Assembly: GCA_965662195.1 (NCBI GenBank)
Contig: CBFIHA010000013.1
Coordinates: forward strand, 1 to 56,655
Length of the DNA stretch: 56,655 nucleotides
Source of the DNA: UBA1268 sp965662195
GTDB taxonomy: Bacteria > Planctomycetota > Planctomycetia > Pirellulales > UBA1268
Reading direction: 5' to 3'
The notes under the pieces were generated by a model. It did not search any database and had not been told where the DNA came from. It saw only the letters and a list, made by a program, of their open reading frames with translations. Numbering within the stretch: position 1 is the first letter of the stretch; the number at the start of each line of letters is the position of its first letter. Below, piece by piece: positions 26,005 through 33,971 of this stretch. Made by a program: the position numbers and the translations under genes.

Positions 26005-26159
26005 CATGAGTTCGGGGATCGGTACCGATGATCGCCCGGCTCGTGCTGGGGGCTTCCTTGAGAATTGAGGCCGCCAGGCAAAGCGGCAGGGGCCGCCGTT
26101 GCGGACGGTCATCGAGGGGCATTTGCCTGCGCTGAATTGTTTGGTTCTCATCTCAGTTT

Positions 26160-29100
26160 TCAGTCCACAAAGGAAAATTCGTTTAAATTGAAAATCGCCC
26201 GGCAGGTGTTGGCCAGCCCGTGGGCCTGAGTGAGGGCAACCAGATCGGCTGTTTCGGCAGCGTCGGGCTGCCGGCCGAGTGCCAGGGTAAAGGCCCGCTG
26301 CACCTGGGCAGCCGGGTCGTCACCCGCCTCGCTGCGGACCCGGTCGGCAAACTGCTCAGCCTGCACCACCATGAAGCCGTTGTTGAGCAGGGCGAGGGCC
26401 TGCAGGGCCGACAGGCTTTCGGTCCGCTTCTCCACCCGCATCGACGGGTCGGCACAGTCGAGCACGGTCATGAAGGGCTGGGTCTGGCTGCGAACGATGA
26501 ACCGGTAGACCCCCCGCCGCCAGGTCGAACGATCGGCCGGGTCGGCAAGGTCGTAGCGATAGTGGGGCGAATGTTGTGGATGCTCGATCTTGAAGTCCTG
26601 CCAGCCCGGGCCGCCCATCGTCAGGTCGAGCGTACCGGCCGCGGTCAGCACCGCATCGCGAATCGCCTCGGCCTCCAATCGCTGCCGGTTTTGCCGCCAG
26701 AGCAGCCGGTTGCCAGCATCGACCGAAGCAAAGTCGTCTCGTGACCGGCTCTGCTGCCGATAGGTGGCACTTGTCACAATCAGCCGGTGCAGGTCCTTCA
26801 ACGACCCACCGCCATCCCGGAACTGGGTTGCCAGCCAGTCGAGCAGCAGTGGATGCGAGGGCGAGTCGCCCATGCGGCCAAAGTCGTTCGCGGTGGCGAC
26901 GATGCCGGTGCCAAAGTGATACTGCCAGACCCGGTTGACGATGCTCCGCCAGGTCAGCGGATTGCCCGGGTCGGTCAGCCACCGGGCCAGGGCCACCCGC
27001 CGGTCTCCCTCGGCATGGTCGGCGGCCAGGTCAAACCGGCTTTCGAGCGAAACCGGCTCAACCTTTTCCAGCAGCGAGAGCGTGCCTGGATCAACCTCAT
27101 GGGTTTGCGAATTGACATTGCCCCGGGAGAGCAGATGAATGGTCCGCGGCACTCCTCTGCGAACCCGGGTGGCGGCGGCAAAGACCACCTTCATTGGCGG
27201 CAGGGCCCGCTGCTCGGCTGTCACCTGCTCAAGCTCAGCCTGCACCTGCCGATACTCCTCCACCTCGGCCGGCTTCTCGGCCGCGGCAAAGAGTTTGTCC
27301 CGCTCGGCTTCAAGGGCCTCCAGCGAATTGTCACCCTTCGCCGGGCTGTACCCGTCGATCAGGTTTGTTCGCTGCCACCGCGGCCCAGCTTCGATTGAGT
27401 CAAGCGAGGTAACCGTTGCACCTGCGGCCAGGTTGCTGCCATCGCTGCCACGCACTTCAATCTCGGCCAGGGCAAAGATGAAGTCATTCTGTCGCGGCGC
27501 CAGCTTCGTGGCGGTCACCCGCAGGTAGCGGCCCGTCAGTGTCTTTGTGAAGGCCTGCGGCGTGGTCCCGGGATTGGCCACATCGGCGGCCGTGTGATCG
27601 ACAACCGTCGTCGCGGCCGCAAAGGCCGGCTCGTCCGAGACCTCGATCCGGTACCGCAGTGGAAAGCCGAAGCCTCCGCCGATGTTGTTGAAATCGTCGA
27701 AGCAGGGGAAGAGTTTTACCTCGGCAAGGTCTTGCTGCTTTCCGAGGTCAAGCTGCACCCATTTTTCTGTCTCTTGCTTGGCGGTGATGCAACTGTGATA
27801 GCCGAAGGCAGCGGTGGGGTTCTTCCCGATCCGCTTGGTCGGATTGGCAATCTTCTGCTCGATCTCTCGCAGCTTCGGGCTGATCGATTTCTGCAGACTG
27901 TCGCGCCGGCTTTCGAGCGACTTCTGCCTGGCCTCCAGGCTGGCGGCCCGCTCCATCACGGCCGGATCGGTCGAATACTTCCGATCCTCCCGGTCGATTG
28001 CCGCGAAGACGGCCTGCAGTGAGTAATAGTCGTCCTGAGTGATCGGGTCGAACTTGTGATTGTGACACTGGGCGCAGTGGACCGTCACGCTGGAAAAGCT
28101 GCCGATCGTGTTGGCCACCATGTCATCACGGTCCAGATGCCGAGCGATCTTGCCATCGGTTTTGGTCTCGGGCACCTCCCGGTGGCCGATCAAGTCCCAG
28201 GGCCCGGCGGCGATGAAGCCGGTCGCCTCATAGCCGTCAGCTGTTTCGGCATAGAGCACGTCGCCGGCAACCTGTTCTTCAATGAACCGGGCATAGGGCT
28301 TGTCAGCGTTCAGCGCCCGGATCACGTAATCGCGGTAGGGCCAGGCGTTGGGCCGCAGCTTGTCTTTGTCATAGCCGTGGGTGTCGCCATAGTGGACGAC
28401 ATCAAGCCAGTGCCGGGCCCACCGCTCGCCGTACCGCGGCGAGTCAAGCAGCCGCGTCACCAGCTGCTCGTAGGCCTGAGGGTTTTCATCGTGCACAAAG
28501 GCCTCGACCTCTTCCGGCGTCGGCGGCAGGCCGGTCAGGTCAAAGGCCAGCCGGCGGATGAGGGTGCGGCGATCAGCACGAGGAGTCGGCTCCAGGCCCT
28601 GCTCTGCCAGTTTGGCTCGCACAAACAGGTCGATCGGATTGCGGGCCGCCTCGACCCCGGGCACGTCGGCAAAGGCAGCCATCGCCACGGGAACGTCTGG
28701 CTTGGCCACCGGCTGCCAGGCCCAGTGGTCAAGCCGCGGGTCGGGGGCCTCTTCCAGAGCGGCATCTTCCGAGCCGGGCCAGGCTGCCCCGGCGTCGATC
28801 CAGGCAGTTAGGGCCGCCACCTCATCAGCCGACAACCGCGGGCCGTCGGGGGGCATCACCTCATCGGCGTTGCCTGAGGTCACCCGGCGGATCAGTTCGC
28901 TGGTCGCCCCCTTGCCGAGCACCACGGCCGGTCCAAAGTCGCCCCCTCTCAGCAGACCTGCCCGCGAGTCGAGCCGCAGGCCCGACTCTGCCCCGTCGGC
29001 CCCATGGCAGTCGGTACAGCGGTCGAGCAGCAGGGCCCGGGCAGCAACATGGGGGTCGCCCTCAGCAGCGGCCGGAACCGGTTCAGCCACAGCCCAGTGG

Positions 29101-29192
29101 CCAGCCGCAAGACCAACAAGCACCAGTCCACTGAACAATGCAGTAGCGGGCGAAAACCGCCGCAGACAATAAAAATTGCGGTGTTTTTCCAT
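26160..29192 (-). CDS. PSD1 / planctomycete cytochrome C (PSCyt1-DUF1549-discoidin-DUF1553) protein
   Basis: This 1010-aa secreted protein has domains in order. A signal or anchor segment is at 13-37. A planctomycete-type cytochrome C domain carries the heme motif CTDCH (C59-H63) and EVMPPDGPRL (M113 as possible axial ligand). DUF1549 spans about 190-395 (YGERWARHWLDVVHYGDT). A coiled charged linker is followed by a discoidin/F5-8 type C-like region (about 470-620, WVQLDLGKQQDLAEVKLFP, GRYLRVTATKLA). DUF1553 (PSD1) spans about 715-965 (WRSIVNRVWQYHFG). The start at 29192 gives the signal segment; an upstream ATG at 29312 would place 40 charged residues before it. The function is unknown; a role in surface electron transfer or polysaccharide handling is inference. 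Confidence 0.9.
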   Translation of the reverse strand: MEKHRNFYCLRRFSPATALFSGLVLVGLAAGHWAVAEPVPAAAEGDPHVAARALLLDRCTDCHGADGAESGLRLDSRAGLLRGGDFGPAVVLGKGATSELIRRVTSGNADEVMPPDGPRLSADEVAALTAWIDAGAAWPGSEDAALEEAPDPRLDHWAWQPVAKPDVPVAMAAFADVPGVEAARNPIDLFVRAKLAEQGLEPTPRADRRTLIRRLAFDLTGLPPTPEEVEAFVHDENPQAYEQLVTRLLDSPRYGERWARHWLDVVHYGDTHGYDKDKLRPNAWPYRDYVIRALNADKPYARFIEEQVAGDVLYAETADGYEATGFIAAGPWDLIGHREVPETKTDGKIARHLDRDDMVANTIGSFSSVTVHCAQCHNHKFDPITQDDYYSLQAVFAAIDREDRKYSTDPAVMERAASLEARQKSLESRRDSLQKSISPKLREIEQKIANPTKRIGKNPTAAFGYHSCITAKQETEKWVQLDLGKQQDLAEVKLFPCFDDFNNIGGGFGFPLRYRIEVSDEPAFAAATTVVDHTAADVANPGTTPQAFTKTLTGRYLRVTATKLAPRQNDFIFALAEIEVRGSDGSNLAAGATVTSLDSIEAGPRWQRTNLIDGYSPAKGDNSLEALEAERDKLFAAAEKPAEVEEYRQVQAELEQVTAEQRALPPMKVVFAAATRVRRGVPRTIHLLSRGNVNSQTHEVDPGTLSLLEKVEPVSLESRFDLAADHAEGDRRVALARWLTDPGNPLTWRSIVNRVWQYHFGTGIVATANDFGRMGDSPSHPLLLDWLATQFRDGGGSLKDLHRLIVTSATYRQQSRSRDDFASVDAGNRLLWRQNRQRLEAEAIRDAVLTAAGTLDLTMGGPGWQDFKIEHPQHSPHYRYDLADPADRSTWRRGVYRFIVRSQTQPFMTVLDCADPSMRVEKRTESLSALQALALLNNGFMVVQAEQFADRVRSEAGDDPAAQVQRAFTLALGRQPDAAETADLVALTQAHGLANTCRAIFNLNEFSFVD

Positions 29193-29358
29193 ACTTTGTG
29201 TGTGCCCGTCCCCAAGGGCTTGGTACCGAACGGCCAAGCCACCGGGGCTGAGCGATTGTCTCACTCCTGCCAATGATAGCTTTCGGCAGGCACTGGTGTC
29301 CGGAGAGCCCACCTGCAGGGGCAGAACAAAAAGTGAATGAGACGCTAGCAGCAGGACT

Positions 29359-29847
29359 TCATTTTTTTGCCGGCTCTTTCGCCGGCCGCTCAGACGTCAA
29401 CGCAAAGTCGACAGTGGCCGTTTCCAACGCGATATCTTGCGTCAGATTCGACTTGGTGTTGTACCAAGCCGGCACGACGTCTTCGAGGATGTCCTCCATG
29501 GGGCTGTCGGCCATGTCTTCGTAGACCTTCCGCTGCCCAATCACCTTGCTGCTCGTAATCTCGACACGATAGCGACCGGGAGCAATCTCGGTCTGATAGC
29601 GGCCATCGGGTCCGATTGTCGCACCAGCCGACTGGGTGGCCATCTCACTGCCGCCGGCAACTGGGTAGAAACTGATTGCACCGTTGTCCAGAGGTGAGCC
29701 ATCAAGCGACACCGAACCGCTGATCGCTGCGATCGTTTTGGTATCGCCACAGCCGGCAATGCCGGCCAACAGCAGCACCGTGGCGAGAATGGCCTGGGGC
29801 AAGCTGCAGCGGAAGCCAGGCGATCCAGGCGCCTCAGAATTCTTCAC
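29359..29847 (-). CDS. Small lipoprotein with carboxypeptidase-regulatory-like domain (second copy of pair)
   Basis: This is a 162-aa predicted lipoprotein: hydrophobic segment LATVLLLAGIAGC with lipidated C33. It has a beta-sandwich segment ISGSVSLDGSPLDNGAISF, GPDGRYQTEIAPGRYRVEI, close in plan to the lipoprotein at 18887-19318. It starts with GTG at 29847, preceded by GAGGTGA. The start lies 14 bases inside the end of the DUF1559 gene, so expression is coupled. The C-terminus is Lys/Glu-rich. No enzymatic motif is seen. Confidence 0.75.
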   Translation of the reverse strand: MKNSEAPGSPGFRCSLPQAILATVLLLAGIAGCGDTKTIAAISGSVSLDGSPLDNGAISFYPVAGGSEMATQSAGATIGPDGRYQTEIAPGRYRVEITSSKVIGQRKVYEDMADSPMEDILEDVVPAWYNTKSNLTQDIALETATVDFALTSERPAKEPAKK

Positions 29848-30730
29848 TGATCACCTCGCCGTCGTTCATATGACCCAGCCGCTGCCAGGTGGTGAGGGTC
29901 AGTGTTTCGCTGACAAACCGGGTGGCTCCATCGCACATCACCACGCCGACGCCGCCGGGGTGCCGACTGCGGGCGGCGACATGATAATCGCTGCCAGTCG
30001 CGCACGGGGCAACCTCAGGGTCGTTGTTGACGCAACGGCTCGTCACATCGGCCACGCTGGTGTTGGGTGGATTCCGGGTATTGAAACACCAGGACATAAA
30101 ACGGATGTCGTCGTTGATGACGTCGCCTCTGGTGGTGTTGTCATTGTCGGCGAGTGATACCACGATCTCTGACATCAGCAGCGTCTTCGAGAGGCCGTCG
30201 GTAATATCCCTGAAGGTCACCTTCACGGGACTGCTTTGGGCAGTGTTCCGGAATGGGGCGTTTCCCTGTAGCGTTCCCGTGGCATTGGCGTAGGGGGCGG
30301 CGGTCCCCCAGTTGACCATGTAGTTTCCGCGGACTCGGGTCGCCGAATCGGCCGTCCAAAGTGCACCGGGCCGATCGCTGGGGCAGTAGTAGAGCGACAC
30401 CGGTGTCTGGCGGGCTGCGCTGTTCTCACCAGCAAAAAAATGATTTTTTAAATTGTATTGCTGGGCGAGCGTGGCGTTCTCGGTGTACGGCCAGAGGTAA
30501 GGCACCCAGGTGGTCCGCGGGTTGTTGGTGGTGCCCAGCGGCAGTTTTTTGTTGGCATCGACGTAGTTGTGTATGCCCAGCCCCCACTGCTTGAGGGTGT
30601 TCTGGCAACTCGACCGGCGGGCCGCCTCCCGCGACTGCTGAACCGCGGGCAACAGCAATCCAACCAGGACGCCGATGATGGCAATCACGACCAGGAGCTC
30701 GATGAGCGTAAAACCGCGTTTAGAAGACAT
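29834..30730 (-). CDS. DUF1559 domain protein with type IV prepilin-like N-terminus (second copy)
   Basis: This 298-aa protein has a very short leader (MSSKRG) before FTLIELLVVIAIIGVLVGLLL, with E11 at +5 after the G6/F7 cleavage site. It then has SSCQNTLKQWGLGIHNYVD and a C-terminal HPGGVGVVMCDGATRFVSE signature. It is a paralogue of the protein at 19319-20356 with the same downstream lipoprotein arrangement. It is predicted to be an inner-membrane pseudopilin; assembly and function are unknown. The gap to the next gene (30731-30916) has no recognised feature. Confidence 0.9.
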   Translation of the reverse strand: MSSKRGFTLIELLVVIAIIGVLVGLLLPAVQQSREAARRSSCQNTLKQWGLGIHNYVDANKKLPLGTTNNPRTTWVPYLWPYTENATLAQQYNLKNHFFAGENSAARQTPVSLYYCPSDRPGALWTADSATRVRGNYMVNWGTAAPYANATGTLQGNAPFRNTAQSSPVKVTFRDITDGLSKTLLMSEIVVSLADNDNTTRGDVINDDIRFMSWCFNTRNPPNTSVADVTSRCVNNDPEVAPCATGSDYHVAARSRHPGGVGVVMCDGATRFVSETLTLTTWQRLGHMNDGEVISEEF

Positions 30731-30916
30731 GACGCACCGTTATCTTTCACGGCAGCGGCAGAGAGAAGAACAAGCTGTTGACTGACGAGTTTGGAGACAT
30801 CCACCCAACGGTACTGTTCCGGCCGCGCGAGATTGGTACCACAAAATTTTTTTGATCTCAATTTTCCGTCCCTATTCGGGAAAACCGAGGGTGATACACG
30901 GTTTTTCAGCCACCAG

Positions 30917-31294
30917 TTACCGAAGCAGCTCGACGCCAGGGCCATACTGCTCGAGAACGGCGTCGTTCGTCAGCAGAATCAAGGGCTCGGTGCGGGCCTG
31001 GGCCACCAGTATCCGGTCGAACGGATCGCGATGCAGCAGTGGAAGAGCGGCGACGGCAGCCGCATGCAAGCCCGTGATTGGCAGCAACTCAAACCCGGCC
31101 GGTTCAATCGCAGCGAGCAACTCCGAGGGATCAGCCTCGAGTTTCCCCAACGCAACTTTGCTGCTGACCTCCCAGACCGAAGCGGCACTGACAAACACCT
31201 CGGCGGAGTCCAGACGGTTTCTCGTGGTTGCCGAGAGCTTCTCCGGCTCGGCCAGCGCCCAAAGCAGCAGGTGCGTATCGAGCAAAATCCTCAC
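30917..31294 (-). CDS. PIN-domain toxin (VapC-like RNase) of a type II toxin-antitoxin pair
   Basis: This 125-aa PIN-domain protein has the acidic residues of the active site in place: D6 in LLDTHLLLW, E42 in SVWEVSSK, D90 and D93 in HRDPFDRILVAQA, and D111 in LTNDA. PIN toxins cleave RNA, often tRNA or rRNA, with Mg2+. It starts with GTG at 31294, overlapping the antitoxin stop by four bases (GTGA), with GAGGG as a likely ribosome-binding site. The pairing with a Phd-type rather than VapB-type antitoxin is common for this PIN subgroup. Confidence 0.9.
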   Translation of the reverse strand: MRILLDTHLLLWALAEPEKLSATTRNRLDSAEVFVSAASVWEVSSKVALGKLEADPSELLAAIEPAGFELLPITGLHAAAVAALPLLHRDPFDRILVAQARTEPLILLTNDAVLEQYGPGVELLR

Positions 31295-31533
31295 GAATGA
31301 CCCTCGAAACCTGCCAGTTCGTCCTCGGGCAGGGGTGCATTGAAATCGACCGGCACGGTGAACTTCCCCTTCAGCCTGCCAAATTTTTTCTTTTGAGGCT
31401 TCGGTTCAAGGGGGACGATTCGAGCCATGGCCCGGCCTGCCTTGGCCAGGATGAACTCCTTGCCAGCCGCAACCTCATCGACGATCCGCGACAGATGGGT
31501 CTTGGCTTCGTGGATGTTGATCGACTTGCTCAT
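31291..31533 (-). CDS. Phd/YefM family antitoxin
   Basis: This 80-aa antitoxin has an N-terminal Phd/YefM DNA-binding fold (INIHEAKTHLSRIVDEVAAG, then ILAKAGRAMARIVPLE) and a flexible C-terminal tail that would wrap the toxin. AGGATG precedes the ATG by about five bases. The gene comes before the toxin gene and overlaps it, as in most type II modules. It probably represses its own promoter through the palindrome 33 bases upstream (31566-31581). Confidence 0.88.
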   Translation of the reverse strand: MSKSINIHEAKTHLSRIVDEVAAGKEFILAKAGRAMARIVPLEPKPQKKKFGRLKGKFTVPVDFNAPLPEDELAGFEGHS

Positions 31534-31565
31534 CTGTCATCCTCATGGTGGAAACTCAATCGCCT

Positions 31566-31581
31566 AAACTAAGTTTAGTTT
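31566..31581. promoter_or_regulatory. Palindrome, candidate antitoxin operator
   Basis: AAACTAA-GT-TTAGTTT is a perfect 7-bp dyad in an otherwise GC-rich context. It is 33 bases upstream of the antitoxin start and 79 bases upstream of the divergent sigma-factor gene. Phd/YefM antitoxins bind such short AT-rich palindromes over their own promoters. It could also influence the sigma gene. Assignment is by position and symmetry. Confidence 0.55.
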
Positions 31582-31659
31582 GATTCCTGATGGCGGGCAA
31601 CATATTCGCCAACAGGTGCGAGGCGAGGGGCTGCCGGCACAGATCACAATGAGTGAAAA

Positions 31660-32277
31660 ATGCCGCAAGAGCCCTCTGATCAGCGTCGCCCCGTCGAAGC
31701 CCCCGAACCGGGGGTCTATGAGGCCTTCCTGGGCCTCTACTCGAAGGAGCAGGGCCGCATTCAGGCCTACATCCGCTCACTCGTGCCCGACCCCACCGAT
31801 GCTGACGACCTGTTCCAGAAGACCAGCTTGGTGATGTGGCGAAGCTTTACCAGCTTCGACCGCGACAAGCCCTTTCTGCCCTGGGCCCTCGGCGTTGCCC
31901 GGCATCAAATTCTGGTCCACTGGCGGACCCGCCGCCGCGATCGGCACGTCTTCAGTGAGTCGTTCCTGACCACGCTGGCCGACGAACTGGGCGAGCGGCT
32001 CACCGGTGAGGCAGCGGCACTCATCGACCGCCAGCGAGCCCTCGACGCCTGTGTCGAGCAGTTGCCGCCGCGGCAGCAGGAACTCATCCGCCGGTTCTAC
32101 GGCGACAATGAACAGGCTGGGGCCATCGCCGCCTCCTGGAACCGCAGCGTCCACGCCGTCTACAAGGCCCTGAAAGTGATGCGCAAGGGCCTGCAACAGT
32201 GCATCGAAGAGCGGCTCGGCCAGCTCGATCACCAGCTTTCCGGAATGCCCGACCCCCAGGCCTCCCCACAGCCATGA
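31660..32277 (+). CDS. ECF-type sigma-70 factor (Rhodopirellula/Verrucomicrobium family)
   Basis: This 205-aa RNA polymerase sigma factor has sigma region 2 at about residues 24-100 (DADDLFQKTSLVMWRSF, FLPWALGVARHQILVHWRTR) and region 4 at about 130-190 (LPPRQQELIRRFYGD, ASWNRSVHAVYKALKVMRKG). No region 1.1 or 3 is visible, which fits an extracytoplasmic-function sigma. The downstream gene overlaps its stop as ATGA and encodes a membrane protein with a cytoplasmic N-terminus and FecR-like periplasmic part, probably the signal-transducing partner. The start is divergent from the toxin-antitoxin operon. Confidence 0.92.
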   Translation: MPQEPSDQRRPVEAPEPGVYEAFLGLYSKEQGRIQAYIRSLVPDPTDADDLFQKTSLVMWRSFTSFDRDKPFLPWALGVARHQILVHWRTRRRDRHVFSESFLTTLADELGERLTGEAAALIDRQRALDACVEQLPPRQQELIRRFYGDNEQAGAIAASWNRSVHAVYKALKVMRKGLQQCIEERLGQLDHQLSGMPDPQASPQP

Positions 32278-33971
32278 CACGCCCCGCTTCTGCACCTGAC
32301 ACCGTTGACAGCCTGATGGCCAATGTCCTGCATGGCACTGCCTCGGCGGCCGAAGTTGGCAGACTCGAGATAATGCTTCGCGAGCAGCCAGAGCTGCGAA
32401 GTCGCTATCTCGACCAGGCCCTGCTGCACGCTCAGCTGGCTGCCACGCCGCTGGCCGCGGGCATGTCGGCTCGATCGCAACTGGTTCCCGAACAACTCAA
32501 CCCAGGCAGGGCCGCGCCGGTCGGGACCGCGACTAGCCGGCAACCACTGCATGCGGCAGTCGGTCAGCTGCTCCGCGGCAGCCTTGTCATGCTGGCGGCC
32601 GCGGCGGTGCTGACGCTGCTGGTGCTACCGCCGCGTCTGAGCCTGAACCGACCGGCTGGCAACCGCTCACCGGAGTTCAACCAGTCAGCCGTCGTAGCCG
32701 GCGGCTACGACAACCGGCAGCTGCCGGCTGAAACCGTCGGCCTGCTTGCCGGACTGCCAAACGGCAGCTCGCAGCCGCTGCTGCGAACAACACTCACCGC
32801 CGGTGATGTGGCCAATCGGCTGACCACCACCAGCGGCGCGGCTGTCGAGGTCGATGCCCCTGGACTTTTTGGGCTCGTCTCTGGCGGCACCGGTGCCCTG
32901 TTCCGGGGCGGCGCCCGGGCGCGGGTCAGCGAGCCCGAGCAGACCTACTGCATCGAGTCGGGCAACCTGCGGGTGGTCGACCTCGGCACCGAGTTTCGGG
33001 TGAGCCGCATCGACGACGACCATGTGGCCGTGACCGTGCTCGACGGCGAGGTCGAGGTGCAGTCGCGGGTGCGGCTGCCGTTGGTCCACTGGTCATTCGA
33101 TGATCTCGCCACTGGTCGTACTGCCACTGATGCAATCCACGGGCTCAAGGCGGTCGCCGGAGCGGCAGTCACGTCAGCGGCTGGAAAGGTCGGCGGAGCT
33201 GCTCACTTTGACAACTCGCGCGAGGCCTTCCTGCGGGTCGAAGGGGGTACGGGTGAGAAGGTCGGCACCGGGCTGCTCAGCTTTTCAACCGGCATCTCGA
33301 TCGAGGCCCTGATTGTGCCGGCCTGGAATGGCACATTTTTTGACTACGACGAGATCTGGCGGAAAGAAGACGGCAACAGCCGGGTGCTGCTTTCGTTTCA
33401 GCACGATGGCGAGAAGAACGCTGCCTATTCGGTACCGGCAGTTCCGCCGGGGCCCTGCCTCTCCTTCGGCTTGCAGTTGGCGATCCCGGGAACGAAAGGC
33501 CCCCGCTACGACGAACTCGATCTGCCGCTCGACGGCCGCGAGGGCCGCCCAACGCTCGCCGCCCTCACCGACGGCCAGCCACATCATGTCGTTGCCAGCT
33601 TCGACAGCTTTACCGGCATCAAGGCGATCTTCATTGACGGCAGGCTCGTGTTCTCAACTACCTACCCCGAAGGCAGCCTGATCGTCAGCGGCGGGCCTCA
33701 GCCGGGCTTCATTGGTAGCAACCAGCGCCACGAGAACTTCACCGGCACCATTGATGAGCTGAGCCTCTACGACTTTGCCCTATCGGCCGAAGAAGTGTCT
33801 GAACACCACCGTCGGCTGCTGGCCGGCAAGCCCGCCGTGCCTGAGGAAGCTCTGGCTGCTAAGTCCGCGGCCAGATCCACTACCGAGAGTCGACACTGGC
33901 AGGCGGTGACGCGGCTGGTTGCGGGCGAGACCCGCATCTTCAACCAGCAGCTCGGCCTGCCGGTTGAGTGA
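32274..33971 (+). CDS. Membrane FecR-like protein with C-terminal LamG/concanavalin-like domain
   Basis: This 565-aa protein is coupled to the sigma factor (ATGA overlap at 32274-32277). The N-terminal about 100 residues are cytoplasmic and helical (VDSLMANVLHGTASAAEVGR, MLREQPELRSRYLDQALL), resembling the anti-sigma part of FecR-type regulators. One membrane helix spans about 102-120. A FecR domain follows (about 195-280, ESGNLRVVDLGTEFRVSR and VTVLDGEVEV). A LamG-like jellyroll (about 285-500) has LVHWSFDDLATGR, GGAAHFDN and GTIDELSLYDFALSAEEV. I infer that ligand sensing outside the cell controls the sigma factor. The last 32 bases overlap the convergent halogenase-like gene. Confidence 0.85.
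   Translation: MTRPASAPDTVDSLMANVLHGTASAAEVGRLEIMLREQPELRSRYLDQALLHAQLAATPLAAGMSARSQLVPEQLNPGRAAPVGTATSRQPLHAAVGQLLRGSLVMLAAAAVLTLLVLPPRLSLNRPAGNRSPEFNQSAVVAGGYDNRQLPAETVGLLAGLPNGSSQPLLRTTLTAGDVANRLTTTSGAAVEVDAPGLFGLVSGGTGALFRGGARARVSEPEQTYCIESGNLRVVDLGTEFRVSRIDDDHVAVTVLDGEVEVQSRVRLPLVHWSFDDLATGRTATDAIHGLKAVAGAAVTSAAGKVGGAAHFDNSREAFLRVEGGTGEKVGTGLLSFSTGISIEALIVPAWNGTFFDYDEIWRKEDGNSRVLLSFQHDGEKNAAYSVPAVPPGPCLSFGLQLAIPGTKGPRYDELDLPLDGREGRPTLAALTDGQPHHVVASFDSFTGIKAIFIDGRLVFSTTYPEGSLIVSGGPQPGFIGSNQRHENFTGTIDELSLYDFALSAEEVSEHHRRLLAGKPAVPEEALAAKSAARSTTESRHWQAVTRLVAGETRIFNQQLGLPVE

Noticed and set aside
25747..26159. Possible small gene between DUF1501 and PSD1
   Set aside because: The frames present are explained by the inverted-repeat structure of family B and have no start signals.
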